Shown here: positions 7,517 through 13,485 of the stretch, in pieces | Numbering within the stretch: position 1 is the stretch's first letter | Layout: the number at the start of each line of letters is the position of its first letter | Program-made: the position numbers and the translations under genes | Assembly (NCBI GenBank): GCA_937862735.1 | Contig: CALMDH010000016.1 | Coordinates: 1-13,485 of the forward strand | DNA: 13,485 nucleotides | From: M0108 sp937862735 | GTDB lineage: Bacteria > Pseudomonadota > Gammaproteobacteria > Chromatiales > Chromatiaceae | Direction of reading: 5' to 3' | The notes under the pieces: model-generated | Told to the model about the DNA's origin: nothing | What the model saw: only the letters and a program-made list of their open reading frames with translations | Database searches by the model: none

Positions 7517-7538
7517 GGCGCGCCCCACCCGGCGCGCC
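7517..7538 (+). repeat. GC-only hairpin at the 5' end of the predicted dnaK leader
   Basis: Two copies of the self-complementary octamer GGCGCGCC (7517-7524 and 7531-7538) flank a 6-nt loop. They form an 8-bp all-GC stem beginning only a few nt after the predicted sigma-32 start site and ending 13 nt before the GGAG ribosome site. A 5'-terminal stem of this kind can protect an mRNA from decay. That role is inference. Confidence 0.6.
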
Positions 7539-7565
7539 ATCCACCAGTTCCGGAGAACAGTCAAC

Positions 7566-9509
7566 ATGGGAAAGATCATCGGCATCGACCTGGGTACCAC
7601 CAATTCCTGCGTCGCCATCATGGAGGGTGACAAGGTCAAGGTCATCGAGAACGCGGAGGGCGATCGCACCACGCCCTCCATCGTCGCCTTCACCGGCGAC
7701 AACGAGGTCCTGGTCGGCCAGTCCGCCAAGCGGCAGGCGGTCACCAACCCCCAGAACACCCTCTTCGCCATCAAGCGCCTAATCGGCCGGCGTTTCGAGG
7801 ACGACGTGGTCAAGAAGGACATGGGCATGGTGCCCTACAAGATCGCCCGCGCCGACAACGGCGACGCCTGGGTCGAGGTCCATGGCAAGAAGATGGCCCC
7901 GCCGGAGATCTCGGCCAAGATCCTGCAAAAGATGAAGAAGACCGCCGAGGACTACCTGGGCGAGGAGGTGCGGGAGGCCGTCATCACCGTGCCCGCCTAC
8001 TTCAACGACTCCCAGCGCCAGGCGACCAAGGACGCCGGCCGTATCGCCGGCCTCGACGTCAAGCGCATCATCAACGAGCCCACCGCCGCCTCCCTGGCCT
8101 ATGGCATGGACAAGCAGCGCGGCGACCAGAAGATCGCGGTCTTTGACCTGGGTGGCGGTACCTTCGACATCTCCATCATCGAGATCGCCGAGATCGAGGG
8201 CGAGCACCAGTTCGAGGTCCTGTCCACCAACGGCGACACCTTCCTGGGGGGCGAGGACTTCGACAAGCGCATCATCGACCACCTGGTGGAGATCTTCCAG
8301 AAGGAGCAGGGCATGGACCTGCGCAAGGATCCCCTGGCCCTGCAGCGGCTCAAGGAGGCCGCCGAGAAGGCCAAGATCGAGCTCAGCTCCAGCCAGCAGA
8401 CCGACATCAACCTGCCCTACATCACCGCCGACCAGACCGGTCCCAAGCACCTCAACGTCAAGCTGACCCGGGCCAAGCTGGAGTCCCTGGTCGAGGACCT
8501 GGTGGAGCGGACCATCGGGCCCTGCCGCACCGCCCTCAAGGACGCCGGCCTGGGCGCCGGGGAGATCAACGAGGTCATCCTGGTTGGCGGCCAGACCCGC
8601 ATGCCCATGGTCCAGGCCAAGGTCCAGGAGTTCTTCGGCAAGGCCCCGCGCAAGGACGTCAACCCCGACGAGGCGGTGGCCGTGGGCGCCGCCATCCAGG
8701 GCGGCGTGCTCGGCGGTCAGGTCAAGGACGTGCTGCTCCTCGACGTCACCCCCCTGTCGCTGGGCATCGAGACCCTGGGCGGGGTCATGACCAAACTCAT
8801 CGAGAAGAACACCACCATCCCCACCTCGGCCCAGCAGGTCTTCTCCACCGCCGACGACAACCAGACCGCGGTCACCGTCCACGTCCTGCAGGGCGAGCGC
8901 GAGCAGGCCTCCGCCAACAAGTCCCTGGGGCGCTTCGACCTGAGCGACATCCCGCCGGCGCCCCGCGGCATGCCCCAGATCGAGGTCAAGTTCGACATCG
9001 ACGCCAACGGCATCCTCAACGTCTCCGCCAAGGACAAGGCCACCGGCAAGCAGCAGTCCATCGTCATCAAGGCCTCCTCCGGCCTTTCCGACGACGAGAT
9101 CAAGCGCATGGTCAAGGACGCCGAGGCCCATGCCGAGGAGGATCGCCGTTTCCACGAGCTGGTGGGCGCCCGCAACCAGGCCGACACCCTCATCCACGCC
9201 ACTCGCAAGTCCATGGAGCAGTTCGGCGACAAGATGGAGTCCGGGGAGAAGGAGCGTATCGAGTCCGCCATCAAGGACCTGGAAGGGGCCATGAAATCGG
9301 AGGACAAGGACCGCATCGAGCGCCTGACCAAGGCCCTGGGCGATGCCTCCGCCAAGATGGCCGAGCGCCTCTATTCCCAGCAGGGTGACGCCGGCGCCGG
9401 TCAGGCCGGGGCCAGCGGCCACGCCGGTCCGGCGGGCGGGGAGAAGAAGGCCGGCGGTGACGACGTGGTCGACGCCGAGTTCGAGGAGGTCAAGGACGAC
9501 CGCAAGTGA
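7566..9509 (+). CDS. dnaK: Molecular chaperone DnaK (Hsp70)
   Basis: A 647-aa Hsp70 ATPase (E. coli 638 aa) that binds exposed hydrophobic segments of client proteins, working with DnaJ and GrpE. The nucleotide-binding domain shows GIDLGTTNS at 7-15, VPAYFNDSQRQATKDAGRIAGL, NEPTAASLAYG, DLGGGTFDIS and LVGGQTRMP. The interdomain linker VKDVLLLDV, near residue 390, leads to the substrate domain (TPLSLGIETLGGVM), then the helical lid. The tail has a Gly/Ala-rich stretch and the proteobacterial EEVKDDRK end. The ATG at 7566 gives MGKIIGIDLG and has GGAG 10 nt upstream; the open frame before it is leader. Expression probably comes both from the hrcA operon promoter and from the sigma-32-like promoter at 7476-7504. 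A terminator-like hairpin follows. Confidence 0.98.
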   Translation: MGKIIGIDLGTTNSCVAIMEGDKVKVIENAEGDRTTPSIVAFTGDNEVLVGQSAKRQAVTNPQNTLFAIKRLIGRRFEDDVVKKDMGMVPYKIARADNGDAWVEVHGKKMAPPEISAKILQKMKKTAEDYLGEEVREAVITVPAYFNDSQRQATKDAGRIAGLDVKRIINEPTAASLAYGMDKQRGDQKIAVFDLGGGTFDISIIEIAEIEGEHQFEVLSTNGDTFLGGEDFDKRIIDHLVEIFQKEQGMDLRKDPLALQRLKEAAEKAKIELSSSQQTDINLPYITADQTGPKHLNVKLTRAKLESLVEDLVERTIGPCRTALKDAGLGAGEINEVILVGGQTRMPMVQAKVQEFFGKAPRKDVNPDEAVAVGAAIQGGVLGGQVKDVLLLDVTPLSLGIETLGGVMTKLIEKNTTIPTSAQQVFSTADDNQTAVTVHVLQGEREQASANKSLGRFDLSDIPPAPRGMPQIEVKFDIDANGILNVSAKDKATGKQQSIVIKASSGLSDDEIKRMVKDAEAHAEEDRRFHELVGARNQADTLIHATRKSMEQFGDKMESGEKERIESAIKDLEGAMKSEDKDRIERLTKALGDASAKMAERLYSQQGDAGAGQAGASGHAGPAGGEKKAGGDDVVDAEFEEVKDDRK

Positions 9510-9599
9510 CCTGGAGGTGATGGTCCTCGCGGGTGCGGTATTCGTTCAGACCCCTCGCCCCCCGGAGAGTATCAGCGGCGTAAGCTACTGACCCTCCTA

Positions 9600-9626
9600 C
9601 CCCCTCCCCCCTGGCGGGGGAGGGGG
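9600..9626. repeat. Perfect 11-bp GC-rich hairpin (REP-like) between dnaK and dnaJ
   Basis: CCCCCTCCCCC at 9600-9610 pairs perfectly with GGGGGAGGGGG at 9616-9626 around the 5-nt loop CTGGC. No T-run follows on the plus strand, so it is not a classic intrinsic terminator. The C-rich/G-rich arms with a short loop resemble the dispersed intergenic palindromes common in GC-rich proteobacteria. It may serve as an mRNA 3'-end stabiliser for dnaK. Confidence 0.65.
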
Positions 9627-9671
9627 CTAAACGATCGCACCCGTAGCTGGCCGGTCCCTAACCGGGCCATC

Positions 9672-9710
9672 ACGGCCACCCGAAGTCCCTCGCGGTGGCC
9701 GTTGTTTATC
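9672..9710 (+). terminator. Probable intrinsic terminator after dnaK
   Basis: ACGGCCACC at 9672-9680 pairs perfectly with GGTGGCCGT at 9694-9702 (9 bp, 13-nt loop). It is followed by TGTTTATC, a short T-rich tail. Together with a separate TATAAT box before dnaJ, it suggests that much dnaK transcription ends here. The rest of the 374-nt dnaK-dnaJ gap holds other short GC-rich inverted repeats but no convincing gene. Confidence 0.6.
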
Positions 9711-9833
9711 CGGTCACTGGTCGGCCCCAGAAACCCCAGCACGCGCGTTGCGGTTACCTGACCAGGTAGCCGGGTTGCCAGACCCACCGTTGTCGTTTCC
9801 CCCGGGGTAGCCGAAAACGCCGGGTCCGCCGCG

Positions 9834-9839
9834 TATAAT
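9834..9839 (+). promoter_or_regulatory. Candidate -10 box for dnaJ
   Basis: A perfect TATAAT lies 44 nt before the dnaJ start, after the dnaK terminator. The -35 position (about 9811-9816, CCGAAA) is poor and there is no extended -10 TG, so activity may depend on an activator or be low. No sigma-32 pattern is visible here. Confidence 0.5.
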
Positions 9840-9883
9840 TCATCGCCTTTACCCCCGATCGAGAATCCTGCCGTCCCCTCGCC

Positions 9884-11005
9884 ATGTCCAAACGCGATTA
9901 TTACGAAGTCCTCGGGGTCCCCCGCAACGCCAGCGAGGCCGATATCAAGAAGGCCTACCGGCGCCTGGCCATGAAATACCATCCGGACCGTAACCCCGGC
10001 CCGGAGGGGGAACAGAAGTTCAAGGAGGCCAAGCAGGCCTACGAAATCCTCACGGATGCCCGCAAACGCTCGGCCTACGATCAGTTCGGCCATGCCGGGG
10101 TCGATGCCGAGGGCGGATTCGGTCAGGGCCCGGCGGGGGGCTTCGGCGACATCTTCGGCGACGTCTTCGGCGACATCTTCGGCGGCGGCCGGGGCGGGGG
10201 CCGGCGCGTCCACCGTGGCGCGGATCTGCGCTATGACCTCAATCTCAGCCTGGAAGACGCGGTGGCCGGCAAGGAGGTCAAGATCCGCATCCCCACCCTG
10301 GTGGAGTGCCATCACTGCGGCGGCAGCGGGGCCAAGCCCGGCACCAAGCCACGCACCTGCACCACCTGCAATGGTCTGGGTCAGGTGCGCATGCAGCAGG
10401 GCTTTTTCTCCATCCAGCAGACTTGTCCCCAATGCCGGGGAACCGGCACCCGCATCGAGGACCCCTGCGTCCATTGTCGTGGTCAGGGACGGGTGCAGGA
10501 GCAGAAGACCCTCTCGGTCAAGGTGCCGCCCGGCGTCGATACCGGCGATCGCATCCGCCTGGCCGGGGAAGGGGAACCAGGGGAGCAGGGCGGTCCGCCG
10601 GGGGATCTCTATGTCCAGATCGCCGTCGAGCGCCACCCCATCTTTACCCGCGAGGACAATCACCTCTTCTGTGAGGTGCCCATCGGCTTCGTCACCGCCG
10701 CCCTGGGCGGTGAAATGGAAGTGCCGACCCTCGACGGCAAGGTGATGCTCAAGATCCCGGCCGGCACCCAGACCGGCAAGATGTTCCGCGTCCGCGGCAA
10801 GGGCGTCAAACCCGTGCGCGGCGGGGCCATCGGTGACCTTATCTGCCGGGTTCTGGTGGAGACCCCCGTCAACCTGACCGAGCGCCAGAAGGAGCTGCTG
10901 CGGGAGTTCGACGAATCCGTCACCGCCGGTGGCGACAAGCACAGCCCCCAGTCCCATTCCTGGCTGGATGGGGTCAAGGGCTTTTTCGAGAAGATGGGGT
11001 TTTAG
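9884..11005 (+). CDS. dnaJ: Co-chaperone DnaJ (Hsp40, type I)
   Basis: A 373-aa type I Hsp40 that stimulates DnaK ATPase and delivers substrates. The J domain carries the HPD tripeptide at 33-35 within KYHPDRNP. The Gly/Phe-rich linker (about 75-107) contains FGDIFGDVFGDIFGGG, encoded by a 12-bp direct repeat three units long at 10142-10177. Four CxxCxGxG zinc repeats follow at C142/C145, C159/C162, C181/C184 and C195/C198, making two intact zinc centres. The C-terminal substrate domain includes VKVPPGVDTGDRIRL and KVMLKIPAGTQTGKMFRVRG. The ATG at 9884 gives the standard MSKRDYYEVLGV, but no good Shine-Dalgarno is visible. It is separated from dnaK by 374 nt with a terminator and its own -10 box, so the two are not tightly coupled as in E. 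coli. Confidence 0.97.
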   Translation: MSKRDYYEVLGVPRNASEADIKKAYRRLAMKYHPDRNPGPEGEQKFKEAKQAYEILTDARKRSAYDQFGHAGVDAEGGFGQGPAGGFGDIFGDVFGDIFGGGRGGGRRVHRGADLRYDLNLSLEDAVAGKEVKIRIPTLVECHHCGGSGAKPGTKPRTCTTCNGLGQVRMQQGFFSIQQTCPQCRGTGTRIEDPCVHCRGQGRVQEQKTLSVKVPPGVDTGDRIRLAGEGEPGEQGGPPGDLYVQIAVERHPIFTREDNHLFCEVPIGFVTAALGGEMEVPTLDGKVMLKIPAGTQTGKMFRVRGKGVKPVRGGAIGDLICRVLVETPVNLTERQKELLREFDESVTAGGDKHSPQSHSWLDGVKGFFEKMGF

Positions 11006-11024
11006 CGATCCCTCAGGAAACCCC
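10996..11024 (+). repeat. Hairpin over the dnaJ stop codon
   Basis: GGGGTTT (10996-11002) can pair with AAACCCC (11018-11024), enclosing the dnaJ stop region. An A-rich tract rather than a T-run follows, so termination is doubtful. The next 50 nt (11025-11075) are A-rich and end in the ribosome site of the transporter gene. No consensus promoter was found there. Confidence 0.35.
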
Positions 11025-11075
11025 CTAATAAAAACAAAACCATAAAAGCGATAACCATGCAAAGGAGAGGAGACA

Positions 11076-12830
11076 TTGATCTACACGAAAAAATCACCCG
11101 CCCTGCTGATCATGGGCCTGGTGGTCCTACTGTGGGGCTGGCTGAATCAGAGTGGTAACCTCGATGGCGTCCAGGGCTGGTTGCACAAGAGCACTTACGC
11201 CGAGCACGTCAAGGCCCAGGACAAATTCACGGCGGAGGTAAGCGCCGCCGCGGAGAAGGCGGCGGCGGAGGGCAAACCCGCGCCGCAGTTGTCGCCACCC
11301 AAGTCCAAGTTCAACGACCTCAAGGCCGAGCAGGCGAACTACAGTTTCATTTTTGGTGGCATCGCCACCCTGCTCGGGCTCGGCATCCTGGCCTGGCGTC
11401 CCCGGGAAGGCCATCTGGACTATTACCTATCGATCTTTCCGGGCATCGCCTATCTGATCTTCATCGCCTTCGTCGTGCGCTGGGGACTCGATCCCCTGTT
11501 CGCCGGCTGGGGCAAGGCCGCGCAGCCTACCCTGGGCTGGGACTTCGCCAAGATCTTCAATCTCAACTACGTGGTGCTGGGCATCCTCATCGGCATCCTC
11601 ATCGTCAACGTCTTCCGCATCCCCGACTGGGCCGCCAATGGGGTGCGCACCGCCCGCTTCTTCCTCAAGACCGGCGTCATCCTCCTCGGCACCCTCTACA
11701 GCGCGGCCGAACTGGCGCAACTGGGCGCCTTGTCGGTGGTCATGATCGGCATCTTCGTCCTGGGCTCGGTGTGGCTGGTCCTGATCATGGGCAAGCGCAT
11801 GCGGGCCGAGAACTCGATGACGGCGGTGCTCTCCGCCGGGATGGGCGTCTGTGGCGTCTCCGCCACGGTGGCCGCCTCGCCGGTGGTCAACGCCAAGGCC
11901 GCGGAGATCGCCTACACCATCGGCACCATCCTGGTCTGGGGCGTGGCCTGCATGTTCATCTTCCCGACCATCGGCCACCTGCTGGGCATGGGGCCGGTGC
12001 AGTTCGGGGCCTGGGCGGGCACGGGGATCCTCAACTCGGCCCAGGTGGCCGGCGCGGCCCTGGCCTTCGATCCTCACGGCATCGAGACCCTCAAGGTCGC
12101 CGAGATCTTCAACATCACCCGGGTGCTCTTCCTGCCGCTGATCGTCCTCTGGCTGGCCGCCTGGTACGTCAAGCACGAGGTCGGGGCGCAAAAGGTGAAC
12201 CTGGGCCAGGTGCTCGTCGCCAAGTTCCCGGTCTTCGTCCTCGGCTTCATCCTCATGTTCGCCCTGTCCACCCTGGGGGTCTTTTCCCCGGCGGGACACT
12301 ATCAGGGCAAGTACTTCAGCGGTGAGCAGGTCAAGCAGGACAAGCTGCTGGGCGACAAGGACCTCAGGGCCCTGGAGACGGAACTGGTCCGGTTAAGTGG
12401 ACCCGAGGGCACCCAGGCCCTGGCGGATCATTTCACCGCCAAGGCCGTCAACATCGGCCAGCGCCACGCCGCCCCGGCGGACGCCCTGCAGGGGCTTCAG
12501 GACCTGATCGCCAACCGCAAGATGACCAGCCGCGATCAGGATGGCGTCCTGGTCGCCACGGCCAAGTTGCCCGGTCTGGAGGCCGGCGCCAAGGGGGCGA
12601 TCGAGAAGGCGAGCAAGGCCGCCTGGCACAGTTCCAAGACCATCGCCGCCTTCCGCGAGTGGCTGGCCTGGCTGTTCGCCATCGGCCTCATCGGCCTGGG
12701 CATGCAGATCACCGTCAAGTCCCTGAAACAGGCCGGCGGCAAGCCGCTGATCATCGGTGGCGTCGTCGGCACCCTCAAGGCGGTCGGCTCCCTCATCGTC
12801 GTCCTGCTGTTCGTGCGGGAATTCATCTGA
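11076..12830 (+). CDS. YeiH-like 'putative sulfate exporter' family membrane protein, enlarged form
   Basis: A 584-aa polytopic inner-membrane protein. The core matches the YeiH/UPF0324 family: MRAENSMTAVLSAGMGVCGV then SATVAASPVVNAKA at about 242-274, and FGAWAGTGILNSAQVAGAA at 310-328. Family members are often called sulfate exporters, but transport is largely unproven. Typical members are about 350 aa. Here there are two additions. One is a first membrane span (about 8-24) followed by a charged, Ala/Lys-rich segment (25-88). The other is a soluble insert of about 120 residues (404-525) before the last two spans (527-546, 556-580). The start is TTG at 11076, with AGGAG 8 nt upstream; the next in-frame ATG is 12 codons later, inside the first span, without a ribosome site. 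A 42-aa membrane protein follows after 30 nt. Substrate unknown; anion export is inferred only. Confidence 0.8.
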   Translation: MIYTKKSPALLIMGLVVLLWGWLNQSGNLDGVQGWLHKSTYAEHVKAQDKFTAEVSAAAEKAAAEGKPAPQLSPPKSKFNDLKAEQANYSFIFGGIATLLGLGILAWRPREGHLDYYLSIFPGIAYLIFIAFVVRWGLDPLFAGWGKAAQPTLGWDFAKIFNLNYVVLGILIGILIVNVFRIPDWAANGVRTARFFLKTGVILLGTLYSAAELAQLGALSVVMIGIFVLGSVWLVLIMGKRMRAENSMTAVLSAGMGVCGVSATVAASPVVNAKAAEIAYTIGTILVWGVACMFIFPTIGHLLGMGPVQFGAWAGTGILNSAQVAGAALAFDPHGIETLKVAEIFNITRVLFLPLIVLWLAAWYVKHEVGAQKVNLGQVLVAKFPVFVLGFILMFALSTLGVFSPAGHYQGKYFSGEQVKQDKLLGDKDLRALETELVRLSGPEGTQALADHFTAKAVNIGQRHAAPADALQGLQDLIANRKMTSRDQDGVLVATAKLPGLEAGAKGAIEKASKAAWHSSKTIAAFREWLAWLFAIGLIGLGMQITVKSLKQAGGKPLIIGGVVGTLKAVGSLIVVLLFVREFI

Positions 12831-12860
12831 TTTACCTTTTCACCTGATTGGAGACCCACC

Positions 12861-12989
12861 ATGGCCGAACAGAAATTCGAGCGCGGCACCAACCTGTCCA
12901 TCTTCGTCAGCGACCGCCGGGAGGACATCGGGGCGCTGATCTTCGCCCTGGTCATCGCCATCGGCGTTGTCTTCTTTGTTGGCAACTGA
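12861..12989 (+). CDS. 42-aa single-span membrane protein downstream of the transporter
   Basis: A short gene of 42 codons plus stop. The ATG at 12861 has GGAG 7 nt upstream, a good ribosome site. The product has a charged N-terminal half (MAEQKFERGT, then SDRRED) and a C-terminal hydrophobic span of about 17 residues (GALIFALVIAIGVVFFV, 24-40), then ends GN. The charge pattern suggests a cytoplasmic N-terminus with the tail just across the membrane. It starts 30 nt after the transporter stop and is surely cotranscribed with it. Not a family I recognise. By analogy with small subunits such as KdpF, it could be an accessory subunit of the transporter (inference). Confidence 0.75.
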   Translation: MAEQKFERGTNLSIFVSDRREDIGALIFALVIAIGVVFFVGN

Positions 12990-13023
12990 GCCGGGGACGG
13001 GGTCGCGCGCCGAGTCCCGGTCC

Positions 13024-13066
13024 GATCCCCCCGGGGATCCCGCCAAGGGTCCCCTCGGGGGGACCC
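13024..13066. repeat. Two adjacent GC-rich palindromes behind the 42-aa gene
   Basis: GATCCCC (13024-13030) and GGGGATC (13033-13039) form one perfect inverted repeat. GGGTCCCC (13047-13054) and GGGGACCC (13059-13066) form a second, an 8-bp stem with a TCGG tetraloop. Neither has a T-run after it. They lie in a Pro/Gly-rich but probably untranslated stretch (12990-13122) and may protect or pause the transporter transcript. Confidence 0.6.
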
Positions 13067-13103
13067 CACCTGGATCTCCCCGGGAGCCGCCCCCGGAGTC
13101 ATC

Positions 13104-13128
13104 ACCCCGGACACCCTCGGGGTCTTTT
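13104..13128 (+). terminator. Possible weak intrinsic terminator before the USP-like gene
   Basis: ACCCCG (13104-13109) pairs with CGGGGT (13118-13123) around an 8-nt loop and is followed by CTTTT. The stem is only 6 bp and the T-run short, so termination may be partial, letting some transcription continue into the next gene. Confidence 0.4.
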
Positions 13129-13212
13129 GCCCCGAAGCCTTTGAACGCGGTGCCTTTGAACCCGGTGCCTTTTACCCAGGATCCTTTGACCCCAGCGTCT
13201 TTCACCCCGGCG
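13123..13212 (+). repeat. Degenerate 15-bp tandem repeat, six units
   Basis: Six consecutive 15-bp units with consensus near CCTTTGACCCCGGTG begin at 13123, 13138, 13153, 13168, 13183 and 13198. The second and third differ at one base; the outer ones are more diverged. The period is a multiple of three and the frame is open, so it could encode a (P/S)(L/F)(N/T/A)(P/A)x pentapeptide repeat joined to the USP-like domain. It runs into the likely start of that gene. Confidence 0.75.
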
Positions 13213-13485
13213 CGGCTGCTGTTGTGCCACCACGGCACTCCGGGGGCCGCGGCGGCCGCGGCCCTGGCCCTGCGCATCGCCCAGCCGGGTTACACCGACC
13301 TTATTCATTGCCTGGTGGTGCCGGACCTCTGGGGCGGCATGCAGGGGGACGACTGGCTGAACAACGCCTCCACCCGCGCTGCCTTCGGCGATTACGTTGA
13401 GAAGTTGCTGGAGGGGGATGCCCGTCGCGAACTGGCGGTGGTGGAGGGGGAAGCGAGGGCGCGCGGCATCGCCTGGCGGCCCCTG
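13186..13485 (+). CDS. Universal-stress-protein-like gene, 3' end outside the window
   Basis: A partial gene of about 100 codons that continues past the window. The pattern RLLLCHHGTPGAAAAAALAL, then DLIHCLVVPDLW, then a charged helix (ARRELAVVEGEARARGI), follows the beta1-alpha1-beta2 layout of a UspA-type Rossmann-like domain. The glycine-rich ATP motif would lie beyond the window, so nucleotide binding cannot be judged. The start is uncertain. TTG at 13186 has AGGA 4 nt upstream and is preferred. GTGs at 13150 and 13165, and even TTG at 12979, overlapping the end of the 42-aa gene, are in the same open frame. Earlier starts would add the 15-bp-repeat pentapeptides and a Pro/Gly-rich tail. 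Co-orientation with the transporter suggests a shared stress or anion-export role (inference). Confidence 0.6.
   Translation, partial: MTPASFTPARLLLCHHGTPGAAAAAALALRIAQPGYTDLIHCLVVPDLWGGMQGDDWLNNASTRAAFGDYVEKLLEGDARRELAVVEGEARARGIAWRPL

Noticed and set aside
9520..9591. A 23-codon ATG frame after dnaK with a GGAGG upstream
   Set aside because: The GGAGG is only 2 nt from the ATG, the product has no recognisable features, and the region is full of structured intergenic sequence.
10142..10177. 12-bp tandem repeat in dnaJ as a novel expansion
   Set aside because: It encodes FGDIFGDVFGDI, also present in the Gly/Phe linker of E. coli DnaJ, so it is a conserved feature.
1..13485. CRISPR arrays, tRNA or rRNA genes, insertion sequences, phage genes
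   Set aside because: No regular spaced repeats, cloverleaf-like segments, transposase or integrase motifs were seen.

Overview
The window is a GC-rich (roughly two-thirds G+C) chromosomal segment from a gammaproteobacterium. Three things suggest this: divergent bamE/fur, a nadK-recN pair divergent from the grpE-dnaK chaperone genes (as in enterics and other gammaproteobacteria), and cpdA and sfsA close by. HrcA with a perfect CIRCE operator, together with a sigma-32-type promoter before dnaK, fits a gammaproteobacterium outside the enterics. A YeiH-like 'sulfate exporter' family protein would fit a sulfur-oxidising or purple sulfur lineage such as Chromatiales. That placement is inference, and no rRNA or species marker is present.

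Layout. 1-2.7 kb: sfsA (+), then cpdA and bamE (-), then fur (+), divergent from bamE. 2.7-5.4 kb: recN and nadK on the minus strand, with nadK upstream and recN 47 nt behind it, probably one operon. 5.4-11 kb: the heat-shock cluster hrcA-grpE-dnaK-dnaJ on the plus strand. A clean TTGACA-N17-TAAATT promoter and a perfect CIRCE stand before hrcA. A good sigma-32-like promoter (CTTTAAA-N14-CCCCATTT) and a GC-rich hairpin lie in the grpE-dnaK gap. A terminator-like hairpin follows dnaK, and dnaJ has a separate TATAAT box. 11-13.5 kb: a less familiar module on the plus strand. It holds an enlarged YeiH-like membrane transporter (584 aa, with a ~120-residue soluble insert), an overlooked 42-aa single-span membrane protein directly behind it, and the start of a universal-stress-protein-like gene whose 5' end is a degenerate 15-bp tandem repeat.

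How the parts work together. HrcA should repress its own operon through CIRCE. GrpE, DnaK and DnaJ form the Hsp70 machine. The separate promoters imply that dnaK can be induced by sigma-32 independently of HrcA. NadK (NADP supply), RecN (break repair), BamE (outer-membrane assembly) and Fur (iron control) are housekeeping neighbours. The 3' module is the least explained part of the window and the best candidate for something undescribed. The transporter, the small membrane protein and the stress-type protein are co-oriented and may act together, but the sequence alone gives no substrate.
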